NCBI RefSeq assembly: GCF_027943255.1
Contig: NC_072893.1
Location: forward strand, 24,388,001-24,452,000
Direction of reading: 5' to 3'
DNA from: Anastrepha obliqua
Lineage: Eukaryota > Arthropoda > Insecta > Diptera > Tephritidae
DNA: 64,000 nucleotides
Below, piece by piece: positions 45,477 to 57,015 of the stretch; within the stretch, counting starts at the first letter, position 1; each line of letters opens with the position of its first letter. The notes beneath the pieces were generated by a model. That model was not told the origin of the DNA and searched no databases. It worked only from the letters and a program-made list of their open reading frames with translations. Position numbers and translations under genes: made by a program.

Positions 45477-46807
45477 TGCATTGAATGAACTGCAAGCGAA
45501 AGCGCGGAAGGAACGACAAAGCAAACAAAGCAAACGAACGGCAACGTTCGACATCTTGCTCTCCCCTACTTAAGTGAGCGTATATATGTATGTATATGCG
45601 CATATGTACATATATAAATTCACGTATTTGTATTTGCATATGCCTTCTTATTGATTATTATTAATTTGATTTACTTGAAGAATTTAAAATAAAACCAAGT
45701 TTGTTAATAATACCTGTTGTTTTAATGTTATTATTATCAATTTTTTTATTATATATGAAGGAAAAATGTATGGTAATATTTACCATATCTATACTAATTA
45801 ATATATAAAGAGGAAAACTTTGTTTGTTTGGTTGTAATGAATAGGCTCAAAAACTACTGGACCGATTTTAAAAATTCTTTCACCATTCGAAAGCTACATC
45901 ACGAGTAACATGGATTATATTTTATTTTGGAAATAGGGCTCGAGATATAGGTCAAAGCGTGGACCCGGGTAACCTTCGGATGTGTATGTACAATATGGGT
46001 ATCAAATGAAAGCTGTTGATAAGTGCTTTAATACGGGGTAATTTTCATACCTATTGATGACTAGGGTCTGGAAATATATGCCAAAACGTGGACCCGCCGT
46101 GTCTTTGCACCGAATTAAACCAAACTTCCACACATTGTTAAGGAGGTATTGAAGATGGTTTCCGTATAGTTTGGGTACCTATTGGTAGATAGGGTCTCGA
46201 GATATAGGTCAAAACGTGGACCCGGGTAACCTTCGGATGTGTATGTACAATATGGGTATCAAATGGAAGCTGTTGGTGAATGCTTTAGTTCAGAGTATTT
46301 CCATCCGCTCCGTGACTATGGTCTCGAGATAGAGACCAAAACGTGGACCCTAGAATGTGTTTGTACAATATGGATATCAAATGAAAGCTGTTGATAAGTG
46401 CTTTAATACGGGGTAATTTTCATACCTATTGATGACTAGGGTCTCGAAATATATGCCAAAACGTGGACCCACCGTGACTTTGAACCGAATTAAACCAAAC
46501 TTACACACATTGTTAAGTAGGTATTGAAGATGATTTCCGTATAGTTTGAATACCTATTGGTAGATAGGGTCTCAAGATATAGGTCAAAACGTGGACCCGT
46601 GTAACCTTCGGACGTGTATGTACAATATGGGTATCAAATGAAAGCTGTTGGTGAATGCTTTAGTACAGAATATTTTTCATGCCGCTCCGTGACTGGGGTC
46701 TCGAGATATAGGTCAAAACGTGGACCCGGGTAACCTTTGGTTGTGTATGTACAATATGGGTATCAAATGAAAGCTGTTGATAAGTGCTTTAATACGGGGT
46801 AATTTGT

Positions 46808-47368
46808 TATGTTATGTTGTGTTATGTTATGTTATGTTATGTTATGTTATGTTATGTTATGTTATGTTATGTTATGTAATGTTATGTTATGTTATGTTAT
46901 GTTATGTTATGTTATGTTATGTTATGTTATGTTATGTTATGTTATGTTATGTTATGTTATGTTATGTTATGTTATGTTATGTTATGTTATGTTATGTTAT
47001 GTTATGTTATGTTATGTTATGTTATGTTATGTTATGTTATGTTATGTTATGTTATGTTATGTTATGTTATGTTATGTTATGTTATGTTATGTTATGTTAT
47101 GTTATGTTATGTTATGTTATGTTATGTTATGTTATGTTATGTTATGTTATGTTATGTTATGTTATGTTATGTTATGTTATGTTATGTTATGTTATGTTAT
47201 GTTATGTTATGTTATGTTATGTTATGTTATGTTATGTTATGTTATGTTATGTTAAGTTATGTTATGTTATGTTATGTTATGTTATGTTATGTTATGTTAT
47301 GTTATGTTATGTTATGTTATGTTGTGTTATGTTATGTTATGTTGTGTTATGTTATGTTATGTTATGTT
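46808..47368. repeat. (TTATG)n pentanucleotide array of copy B
   Basis: About 112 units, nearly perfect, with isolated variants such as TTGTG, TAATG and TTAAG. It is the reverse complement of the AACAT array of copy A but longer, and it lacks that copy's block of consecutive variant units. The 148-200 codon frames here are repeat translations. Confidence 0.95.
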
Positions 47369-47546
47369 AAAGTATATTATGTTATGTTAATGTTAACTCA
47401 TTCTCTATATCCATACAAAATATCTATCAAACAAATAAAATTAAAATTTTCTTTTGAAAAATGCAACCATTCAATCAGTATTTTCTTATGACGTTATCAC
47501 GTTAAACTATCGTCAGTAAACCGACTTTACAGACAACCTCTTTTTT

Positions 47547-47870
47547 AAAACTAATTTTAATTATAAAAAAAACTACTTTCAAATCAGTCCAGCTCACGTA
47601 AATTTTAATATTTTTCTAAAAAAAGGGAAACCAATTTTTTTAAGTGAAACTTCTTAGGCGTCGATGGACGAGCGAGAATGGAGAGTAAAATTTAAAGGCC
47701 ACGCAACGTTTTGGGCATTTTCGTTCCGCGAGAGAGAAAAAAGATATAACGTAGAGGAAAAGGAGAGAGAGAACTATACCTTATCTATATCTGAGATACA
47801 CTTTGGCTATTTTTCCTGAGTTTTTCCTTGTGGTTGCTAATTTCTAGTGAGAAATAACACAGCCTACTTT
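47547..47870. other. Non-coding sequence
   Basis: No gene. AGAGAGA-rich words lie near 47730-47775. Confidence 0.4.
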
Positions 47871-48115
47871 TTGGCGCTTGTTTGTTGGTGCAAACTTGTA
47901 GGAAATATATTTTTGGTGCCTACTTTTTGACGTTATATTTCCTTGGTGCCTACTGCTTGGGGCGTTTTTTGGTCCCAATGTTTTTGGCGTTTTTGTTTTT
48001 GGTCCCAATTTTTTTGGGTTTTTTGTTGGTGCCTACTGTTTGGGGCATTTTTCGGTCCCAATTTTTTTGGCCTTTTTTTGGTGTCTACTTTTTCGTGCTT
48101 ATTTCCTTTTCCTGG
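47871..48115. repeat. Degenerate T/G-rich tandem repeat
   Basis: TTGGTGCCTACT followed by TTTTTGG and GGTCCCAATTTTTTTGG recurs about four times with a period near 50-70 bp. The Phe/Leu-rich frame at 47882-48184 is produced by this repeat and is not a credible membrane protein. Confidence 0.7.
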
Positions 48116-49690
48116 CTAGTGCTTGTGCTCCTTTTAAGTGCTATCCATTCCGGCATCGCATTTATTGGTATTGCCTTGCGGTAATTTGTGCCGTTGCTGC
48201 GGTCCTGGAATCGCTGCGTTTGTGCGGATGATAAATGCTCGGAGTAGGGTGCGCTGTTGGCACGGTTTGCCTCTGGCGTTTACCTACACCGGACGACCCT
48301 TCTCAGTTTTTTGTAAATTTTGTCTATTTGTACTCTCTGCAAATGTTGTGAATTTATTTAGATATATATTATTTCTCTCTCTCTCTCTCTCTCTTTCTTT
48401 CTCTCTCTCGGCTCTCCCTCTTTCTGTGGCTGCCTTGAAAGTTTCACTTCTGTTATGTGTAATACGCTACACGCACTTTTTTTTTTAATGGAGAGTGAAG
48501 CACCCTAATACACATTTATTTTATATAAATATATATACATATCTTTGTACACAGTTATGTGTATGTAATTTATGTATGCCCCATTATTTAGTCACTTATG
48601 TAACTGCGTCGTATTTTTCGAAAGCTTTTTTATCAACCCTTTTTTGTTTTTGTTTTCCATTGTTCTGCTAAAAAATTGAAACATTGAAAGTCAGATTGGA
48701 GTGATCGCATCGTTCTTTCTGTTCCGTTCGATTGAGCTAATATTCGATTTTCCCCAATAACTTATGGCCGGCATATGAGGCGATCGTCTGTATGTCTCCC
48801 TGCTCTTCCAATACGCCGCCCGCTGAGCCAGTCATTCCGTTTTGCCATTGATGATGGCAGTAGCTTAATTGCAAATGGTTTGCCGCCTACGCCTTCGATT
48901 TGTATCTGGTAAATGTCGTCAATTTCGTTCTATGGTTGCTTCCATTTGGCTATGCGGTTATCTGCGATTGTCGCCCATTTAAAAGCGAATAAAACAAATT
49001 TTATGAAATAATTGTGGGAAATACTTGAATGGCTGTACAACTCTTTTTCCAAGAACTTTTATTCGGTCATGTGTTTTATTACTACGGCGATATTTATATG
49101 GAAGATGATCTCTATGACTGAAATATTTTATTTATTTATTTGAGGAAAAAAATAGGCTTATTCACAATCCAATGAAAATTTCATGATTTTTTCTAAATTC
49201 GATTAAAGTTTGAAATTTGGATTTATAAACAATAGATTGTGTAAAAAAATAAACTATATTTTCATGGAAAGATTGGTAAAATTAAATAGGAAGCAAATAA
49301 ATTGTAAAGACTTGTCAGTAAGTCCCTGCGCTAAAGTTAAATCTATCGTAATCGTAATAAGGCTTCCATTTACCACAAATATTGCATATTTAAGTTCAGA
49401 GCGAGCGATTGAAGCAAAAGTAATTTTATACGAGTCACTGAATTCAGTACTAAAAAGACGTATGAAGGCAATCATGGAATATGATTAAGAAGTAGCTGAC
49501 CAGGAAATAAGAACTTCTTCTTTTAACAGAGTTTAACAGAGCGCACCAGTCGTTTCTTTTTCGTGCTAACCGACGTCATTTAGACACATCAAGTGAAGCC
49601 AAGTCCTTCTCCACCTGATCCTTTTAACATAGAGGAGGCGTTCCTCTTCCTCTGCTACTACCAGCTGGTACCGTATTGAATACTGAACAC
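48116..49690. other. Intron-like non-coding sequence
   Basis: No supported gene. A CT-rich microsatellite lies at 48371-48422. The 92-codon frame at 49210-49488 (+) has no recognised domain and no splice context; I regard it as chance but it is the longest non-repeat open frame here. Confidence 0.4.
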
Positions 49691-49699
49691 TTTCAAAGC

Positions 49700-50335
49700 C
49701 GGAGCGTTTGTACCCATTCGAACGATAAGCCGCTGGATCTTTAATCGCTAGACTAGGTCTATGTCGCCGTAAAGCTCACACAGTTCATTGTTCCATCGTC
49801 TGCGATGTTCGCCGTCGCCAAGAAGAATCTCTCTCTCAAACACTTCTCATTGGATATTATCATCGTCCACGCTTCTGCGCCATACGTTAGGACGGATATG
49901 CTGAGAGCCTAATTAAGTGTCTGTTTTGCTTGTCGAGAGAAGACTTTACTACTCAGTTGCCTAGTTATTCAAGAGTATCACTTGTTGGCAAGAGAGATTC
50001 TACGTTGGATTTCAAGACTGACATTGTCAGTGGGGTTAATGCTGTTGGTTGATGGTGGGCTTCAGCCTTTCACACAATACGCTCGCTAGAACCTTATAGG
50101 CGATATTTAGAAGACTAATCCCGCGGCAATTGGCACAGATTGTAGGGTAACCCTTCTTAGGGATTGGGCAGAGTACACTTAAATTCCAATCGGCAGGCAT
50201 GCTTTCATCCGACCATATTTTGCTCCTCGCCGGAATGTTTGAAAAGCTCAGCCGGCAGTGCGTCGGCGCCCGCGGCTTTGTTATTCTTTAGCGAAATAAG
50301 AACTTAAGTTAGGGTAAATGGCTGCTCTTCCCCTC
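49700..50335 (-). pseudogene. LINE reverse transcriptase fragments
   Basis: Minus-strand readings near 50280-50060 give NKAAGADALPAELFKHSGE-like sequence, then ADWNLSVLCPIPKKGYPTIC and the RGISLLNIAYKVLASVL block, i.e. the RT fingers. Near 49920-49750 the reading resembles the post-palm block RERFFLATANIADDGTMNCV-like tail. Frames change repeatedly and the palm between is deleted. It appears related to the fragment at 4441-4740. Confidence 0.7.
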
Positions 50336-51144
50336 CTCGCACTTGGACAAATATTCAAAATTCGTCCGTTGTAATACCAAAAAAATTAAAACTTAGAAGT
50401 GAATATTTCCCCTTTTGTCAGAAATTCTTTCACAATTCACTTAAGAAGTTAGAATTGAATATTTCCCTTTTTATCAGAAATTATTTCACAACTCCTGACC
50501 GATGATATACACCTGTCAGGTCGAGTAGCACGAATCTGAACTTCTGCTTACGAAAACTAGATCTGAATATGGATTCGTGTTTAAAGAATCGGTTAAAGTA
50601 TGGCCGATATGACGATTCCTTAGTACCAGTACCATTTCAAAGATTTTCAACGACGATTTCATTTTCTTCTTCTTTGTCTTTTATTATAGGCGTCATTCCT
50701 GTTTTCTTCACGAAATATATTTTAAATTACATTTCATTCACCAGTAAACATAAAATCCAATCAAAGTGAATCTATTAAAGGTGGTATCGGCAAATCAGCT
50801 GATTTGTTTTTTTTCTTTCCGCTGTGTCTTCAATTGACGTAGATATTCAGCTCTCCTTTCACGGTTTTAGAGGTCTTCCTTGTAACGGGAAGGGGTTTAG
50901 AATCTCTAGATTCCTTATGATGTTTGCACTTCGACCTGATGCAAATTTAATCTCCAGCAATCCTTATTATGCGATCACTGGGTGCCATTGTTATAGGGCC
51001 ATTCCAAGCTCGTCTTGTAGTCCTCACAAGTTTATCAATGTCAGTAGCCTTCTGTTCCTTCCTCATTGCTTCATTTCGAACGCAAATTAAACGAGTTTTC
51101 GTTTTGAGCTCGTGGCTCTGCACCATACGTCAGAATGGGTATTA
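50336..51144. other. Non-coding sequence, probable repeat debris
   Basis: No supported gene. Two similar 45-bp phrases around TTAGAAGTGAATATTTCCC and TTAGAATTGAATATTTCCC (50393-50500) form a small tandem duplication. The frames at 50569-51160 have no clear domain. Confidence 0.45.
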
Positions 51145-52328
51145 CTTAGTCTTGCCATAAATTCTGTGACAAATTTTACAAAGCATACGGCGAGAAAAAT
51201 TCACAGAAAATGTTGTGTTATTTTTGCTTTGGTTCGTAAGAAATTGTCCACTCATAAATTAAACTGGGTTTCGTGGCAAATTTCGCTTGTAAAAAATGGA
51301 GTGGGGAGCTAAGGAAAATCGCATTGCAGTGATTGCATTACAAAAGTGTGGCAAAAGCGTAAGCGAGATTTACGAAATGCTGAAAAATCTTAATATTTCG
51401 AGAGTGTTTGCTTTTCCTTTTTCCCAAACCTCTGAAATGACAGACAGAAAAACAAGTGCTCGTCCTCGCGTGATTCGAACCAATGCAGCCATAAAAGCCG
51501 TTCGAGAAAGAATTCGCAAAAGTCCACTTAGAAAGCAGAAAATCATGCCCAGGGAAATGAATGTACCCACCAGATCCATGTCAAGACTAATTAGAGATGA
51601 TGAAAGCCTTCGCCTTTCGCGTCGCTCAACTGGTGATCTTTTGACAACGCACTTGAAGAAAACTAGACTCGACAGATGCAAGCAGCTTCATCGGTGGCAT
51701 GCCGTCAACGGCTATGAAAATATTCTTTTCGCAGGTGAGAAAGTGTTCACTGTTGAAGAACGACAAAATCTATTCTGAAACTTCTAAAGACGCAAAAAAT
51801 GTTGTTCCAAGCGTAGTTTGGTGTTGTCACCATCCAGCCTCCGTAATGGCTTGGTTGGAAGTGTCTCATAAAGGCGTTACATCTCTTCATTTCTGCGAAA
51901 AAGAAATTAAGAGCGGGACAAAAGTGTACCAAGAGGATGAGTAGGATGCCTTAGAAGGCATGGTGAGACAGTAGAGCAGTACTCGCTTCAATGGAGAGTG
52001 TTGGAGCTTCCAGCAAGATACCGCTCCAGTCCGTAAGGCAAAAAAATATAGCCTGTCCAAGACCTCACAGAAATTTGGAGAGTCTCAAACAATCTTTTGT
52101 TCGAGTAGCGACGTCAATATCCATGGAAACTGTGCGTGGTGCAAGAGCTGAATGACCTAATCGTTTGAAGGCTGGTGTAAAACCAAATGGTGACCACTTC
52201 GATTGAAAATTAAAAATTTTTTTCTTTAATATTTACGAGACTAAATAAAACTAACATCATCTAAAAAAAATTTTAATTTCATATCTATAACGGGCGTAAC
52301 TTGTAACAGAACGTATGGCAGGACTAAG
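51145..52328 (+). mobile_element. maT-like element, complete ends, broken transposase
   Basis: TA borders both ends (51143-51144 and 52329-52330). The left end CTTAGTCTTGCCATAAATTC matches the reversed right end CTTAGTCCTGCCATACGTTC. The + strand transposase starts at 51296 with MEWGAKENRIAVIALQKCGK, a helix-turn-helix, then the linker TSARPRVIRTNAAIKAVRER, and GYENILFAGEKVFTVEE, where the first catalytic D is Gly. After a frameshift it continues NDKIYSETSKDAKNVVP, HHPASVMAWLEVSHKGVTSL and, in another frame, WSFQQDTAPVRKAKK-like sequence. The third D block is mostly deleted. It is 1184 bp. Confidence 0.82.
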
Positions 52329-52330
52329 TA

Positions 52331-53550
52331 TTTAAAAATAATACCAAAGGGCGTTTATAATTTTGCAACAGTTATATTTGTTTACTCTCTTTTTGCCTAA
52401 TATATACAAATAATTTCAATGAATTTAATACAATAAATTTGTTTCTCTTATTTTGCCTGTGCAAGCAAAGCATGTAAAAATATTTTCCCTGCAATGACGA
52501 TGACTGCATGTTCGTACAATATTCATACACACACACATACTCATACATACATATGCATGCATAGTTAAATATGTGGTTGTGAAGGCATTCATACCTCCAT
52601 TAATTCTCTATTCAATTATTCATTCGCTTATTCCATTCCACAGTTATGTTGCAATTTATTAAAATTCGATTTGCAATTAAAACTCAACTAATTAGGCTTG
52701 TCATTTAGTATCGAGGTGAAATTCTGGCACAACGGCACAATTTACAATTTATGGCACTGGGGATGCCACAATTGAAGACGCAATGCAAGTACACTCGCTT
52801 GTTGCTGCTGCTCCTGTAGTCGTTTTTGTTGTTACAGTTGTCGTTGTCGCCGCAGCCGTCGCCGCTGTTACCACTGCCACTGTCAACGCGCATCGCAATG
52901 CACTTCGCGGGTTCAATGCACAATCGTGTCATCGTCGTTGTGATCGTTCGTTGCTCGTGGCGTGGCGCTGTCGCAGTCTTCGCCATCATCGTCTGCATTC
53001 GCGTTAATTAACACGTGTCCACAATTCAAATTTGTTCGAAGGAATCATAAAGACAAAACAAAACAAAACAATTTGACGCGAAGGCGCTATGGTGGGCCAA
53101 CAAGGTCTGGGCGGTGGTGAGGAGGTGGGGTGGTTGTGCCAAAGAGAGAGTGTCGGGATGCTTTTTGTTGCTACGTACATACATATAAGCATATGAATGC
53201 AGCTAACTGTGCTGAGATTTGAATGCTCCTAAAAGTGCATTATAGGCGCGTCAGAAAGAAAACATACATGCATGTGTGTGTATGTAGTATAAAATATGTG
53301 TGTATGTACATATGTATTGTATGTTAGGAAGAGCATATCTATGTTCTAGCATTTGAATTTCATGTTATCTGTAAAATATTTTTTTTTTCTAATTTAATCG
53401 CACTCGATTACACTGCTGAGGTATGCGAAGAGAAGGGAATGGCGCTGTTGTTGTGTGTGACGATGCGTTACATCGCAAATTAATCCAACAAATTATGTAT
53501 AAATTCAGCATTCCTTTATAAGTATATTTATATACATATATTTACATATA
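52331..53550. other. Intron-like non-coding sequence with trinucleotide-rich block
   Basis: No supported gene. 52795-53005 is GC-richer than its surroundings and rich in GTT/GCT/GCC and CGT triplets on the + strand, giving Val/Ala-rich (+) and Asn/Thr-rich (-) frames. There is no splice context, so I do not call an exon. CACA and TGTATG repeats occur near 52528-52555 and 53270-53320. Confidence 0.45.
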
Positions 53551-53624
53551 CAGGGTGGCCCATCTAAACTTTGGAAATAGCTTTAGTTCTTTAGAAAAAC
53601 AATAACGGAAAAACAAGAAGAAAG

Positions 53625-54288
53625 AATAGAATAGAATAGAATAGAATAGAATAGAATAGAATAGAATAGAATAGAATAGAATAGAATAGAATAGAATAGA
53701 ATAGAATAGAATAGAATAGAATAGAATAGAATAGAATAGAATAGAATAGAATAGAATAGAATAGAATAGAATAGAATAGAATAGAATAGAATAGAATAGA
53801 ATAGAATAGAATAGAATAGAATAGAATAGAATAGAATAGAATAGAATAGAATAGAATAGAATAGAATAGAATAGAATAGAATAGAATAGAATAGAATAGA
53901 ATAGAATAGAATAGAATAGAATAGAATAGAATAGAATAGAATAGAATAGAATAGAATAGAATAGAATAGAATAGAATAGAATAGAATAGAATAGAATAGA
54001 ATAGAATAGAATAGAATAGAATAGAATAGAATAGAATAGAATAGAATAGAATAGAATAGAATAGAATAGAATAGAATAGAATAGAATAGAATAGAATAGA
54101 ATAGAATAGAATAGAATAGAATAGAATAGAATAGAATAGAATAGAATAGAATAGAATAGAATAGAATAGAATAGAATAGAATAGAATAGAATAGAATAGA
54201 ATAGAATAGAATAGAATAGAATAGAATAGAATAGAATAGAATAGAATAGAATAGAATAGAATAGAATAGAATAGAATAGAATAGAATA
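53625..54288. repeat. (AATAG)n pentanucleotide array
   Basis: About 132 nearly perfect AATAG (ATTCT on the minus strand) units. The array is followed by 120 bp of degenerate A-rich sequence and then the LINE fragment. The 291-codon Leu-Phe-Tyr-Ser-Ile frame is its translation and not a gene. Confidence 0.97.
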
Positions 54289-54404
54289 TAAAATAAAAGA
54301 AAAGAAAAGATAAAAAGGATTAAAAAAATAAAGAAAATAACATAAAAAAATAGAACAGAGAAGAAAAAAAAGAATGGATAAAATAAATATTCCTTATTAC
54401 AACC

Positions 54405-55098
54405 TCTAAAGTGGTGGGAGAAAGTAGGAATAGCCTCACCACCTTGAGTGAAAACCATAAAGTTACCTTAAGCTGGGTCCCGGGGCATCGGAACATTGAA
54501 GGTAACGAAAAAGCAGATAAACTGGCAAGAGGAGGATCTGTCATGAATAATATTCTTGCAGAATCGGTGGGTGGAATCAATAATAAAATTTTCTTAAAAT
54601 ATCTTCGAATCGCGGATCGTAGATGAAGACGACTTGCAAAAATAGCAAAACGTTATGGCTCAGCTACCACCTCAAACAAACGTCGATATTGATAAACATG
54701 AAACGACGAGGCGTCTGAAGATTCACGGTAGCCATAATTGGTTTTTCCTCTATCGGAGAACAGGCAGCCAAAATGGGTATCCCTCGCAATACTTACTGTC
54801 ACAGTTGTAAACAACCGGAGAAAAAAAGGAAACAATGTTCCATTTCCTCTGTGAATGCCCTGCCCTATGGAAGGACCGAATGTTAACCCTGGACCACCCG
54901 CCATTCGAGAATCTCGAACAACTGTCCGGCTTAGACGTCAACAACCTAATAAGGTTCTTAAACCGCACAGACTGGATATAGCCATGCTGTAAATAACTGT
55001 TAAACAAATTGGTAACGAGGATGTGGCAACAAAATGGTGCGGAAGCGCTAGTTGGATTCTGGAAGAATCACCACTTTAACTAACCAACCAACCAGAAG
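54405..55098 (+). mobile_element. LINE fragment with RNase H end and zinc knuckle
   Basis: The + strand reads LSENHKVTLSWVPGHRNIEG then NEKADKLARGGS (54411-54626), the H...GNExAD block of RNase H, and later, after frameshifts, RKKETMFHFLCECPALWKDR and FENLEQLSGLDVNNLIRFLN (54810-54980), the C-terminal knuckle region. It ends AACTAACCAACCAACCAG. Like the fragment at 11346 it has a CCAACCAA-type 3' end and lies beside an A-rich pentamer array. Confidence 0.82.
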
Positions 55099-55792
55099 GA
55101 GTGCACCTTGGCGCACAGCTTCATTCAAATTTCTTTCACGGCTGTCTCTGGGGTAGCCTATTTAATCTATTTTAGAGTACTTCCTTACGAGTTTCGGCAA
55201 CTTCGATTTCACGTTTGAATTCTTCAATTATCTCGGAATATTCGCATAAACATTTATCCTTAACGACGCCGCACAAAAAATTGTCTAATGAAGTTAAATC
55301 GCACCTTTTAGGTGCTCAGTTGGCATCGCCATTTCGGCTGATTATTCGGTTTCCGATGCTAGTTGAATTGTAGGTTAAATGTTAAGTTATTGAATGTGAG
55401 GTTGGAAGTGCTGGACGTTGCGTCTTCCTCTTGAAACCAAATGTGGTAGAAGTCATCTTCAATTTTGAGAAGCGGTGGCCTCTTTTTCATTCCCAAAAAA
55501 ACAAAAAACAAGCGAAAAACAAGGTTGATTGATGCCGCCTGTGCAAAATCTGCTCCAAATCGTCACTCGTTTTGAATGCAACGTCTTCTTCCTCATTACG
55601 CTGAGGTTAAAATGAGTTTCATCTGAAAAATTTTCGTTTTGGTAAAAATGCAGACCTTCAATCAGACGTTCTTTGGTCCAGTGGTCAAACTTTATCCAGC
55701 AAGAATCGACTAATTTCGTAAATATCTAATTTAAACTAAATTTCAAATAAAAAAAATTTAATTCAAATATCTACTAGATGAACCACCCTGTA

Positions 55793-56520
55793 CCTAATAT
55801 ACATGCAAGTATATACGTCCACATCTATATATTTTATGTGGCACATTCAACTGTTAGCTGCTTGGAGCTTGACGTTATTTTTAGCGAATATTGAAATTAT
55901 GGAATTCGCCGTTTGAGCCACCCTATCAGCAGCATCAGCAGACTCATCATCACCATCAAAAATGCCATAACTTTTTCTTTCTTGCAAAGAGAGTATTTAC
56001 GGGCAATTCACAGGCGGTGAGACTTTTGACGTTTTTCCTTTCTTTGCTGTGCGCTTGGGAGTAGTCTAGCATTTTCATTGCTGTCGCTGTAGGTGCAGCT
56101 GGGCCCCGTAGTAAATCAAGGAGAATTTAAATGTGTAGGTGAACACAGCTATTAAGGCACGCCGGTTTACGTGGGAAGCCAACAAATTTTCGCTTGTAAA
56201 ACTGTTTTCAGCAAAGTCGCGTTAATTTTTTACTTCGCCTTGACAACCGCGAATAACAATTTTCTCAACACTATATTTTTTGCCCATTACCTTTAAAAAT
56301 ACTAACCCGTATACGGAGATGAAAAAAATGTTAAATTTTTATTAGTTTCCGGTCAATGACCTGAGCTCTAATGCACCGCAGGCCTAACCCGACGACTCCA
56401 GCGAAAAAAAAACATATGATCTTATTGGTAGTTAATGTAAAGAAGAGATTTTAAAACTCTCTTCATAAAAAGCCCACGAAATTGTTGAAATCATACTGCT
56501 CGGTAGTTTTCTTTAAACTA
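55793..56520. other. Intron-like non-coding sequence
   Basis: I find no gene. A short CAG/CATCA triplet stretch lies at 55925-55965. Confidence 0.45.
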
Positions 56521-57015
56521 TTAGGTGTGCAACTAAGTTCACGCTGTTTGTCAATAGATGCCGCCAGCAGTTTGTGCTAGGTTATTCTAACATAACCTAA
56601 ACGTCATAAACCAAGCTTAGACATCTGGTAAACAAACTGCTTCGACACATTAGTGATTTTGTTTTGGTGTCAAATATTTTTGGTTTTGTGAAAATGTCTC
56701 ATTTTGTGCCGAATAATCGTCATTTGCGGGAAGTGTTGATTTTCCTCTTTCATTCGCAAAAACGGGGGCTGATGCGCATCGAGAGCTACAAAAAGTTTAT
56801 GGAGATGCTGCTTTAAGTGAAACAACGTGCCGAGATTGGTTCCGTCGCTTCAAAGACGGTGATTTTAATGTTGACGACCGTCCGCATGAAGGAAGGCCAA
56901 AAACCTTCGAAGACACTGAATTGGAGGCATTGCTCAATGAGGATCCACGTCAAACGCAAAAAGAGCTTGCTTCAGTATTAGGAGTTACCCGCCAATCCAT
57001 TTCCAAGCGATTGCA
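56521..57015 (+). mobile_element. mariner, 5' part only
   Basis: The sequence TTAGGTGTGCAACTAAGTTC at the start resembles a mariner terminal repeat. From 56694 the transposase N-terminus reads MSHFVPNNRHLREVLIFLF then, one frame over, ETTCRDWFRRFKDGDFNVDD and GRPKTFEDTELEALLNEDPR, TQKELASVLGVTRQSISKRL. These are both helix-turn-helix units of a DD34D mariner. The coding sequence stops abruptly after KRLHAC at about 57022 where Tc1-like sequence begins. Confidence 0.8.

Larger units (their letters stand above)
44815..47546 (-). mobile_element. Unclassified hairpin-ended element, copy B
   Basis: Reverse-complement relative of copy A (15238-17404) with the same order of parts: hairpin end TTTTGACGTGATAACGTC, minisatellite (44878-45476), the segment with TATCTATACTAATTAATATA, repeated GGGTCCACGTTTTG-type blocks (45940-46800), a TTATG pentamer array, and the second hairpin end GACGTTATCACGTTA followed by CTTTACAGACAACCTCTTTT. 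It is about 570 bp longer than copy A, mainly because both arrays are longer. No coding frame exists outside the arrays. The flanks differ from those of copy A. Confidence 0.75.
53551..55790 (-). mobile_element. mariner relative with CAGGGTGG ends, split by array and LINE
   Basis: The left end CAGGGTGGCCCATCTAAACT and, reversed, the right end CAGGGTGGTTCATCTAGTAG lie inside TA on both sides (53549-53550 and 55791-55792). The minus-strand transposase body is at 55110-55740 and is much decayed; RRTILCGVVKDKCLCEYS-like and KCDLTSLDNFL-like readings match the C-terminal part of the element at 60418. About 1.5 kb of foreign sequence, a pentamer array and a LINE fragment, sits between the left end and the body. 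Confidence 0.7.

Noticed and set aside
46777..47491. Frames of 148-200 codons on the + strand
   Set aside because: Same pentamer artefact as above; no coding signal outside the repeat.
47882..48184. Hydrophobic 100-codon frame as a membrane protein
   Set aside because: The residues come from a degenerate T/G-rich tandem repeat; three overlapping frames look equally hydrophobic.
49210..49488. 92-codon frame as a small gene
   Set aside because: No domain, no promoter or splice site, and the opposite strand is open over the same stretch.
53583..54458. 291-codon frame of Leu-Phe-Tyr-Ser-Ile repeats
   Set aside because: Translation of the AATAG array; it would not be a real protein although it is among the longest open frames in the window.
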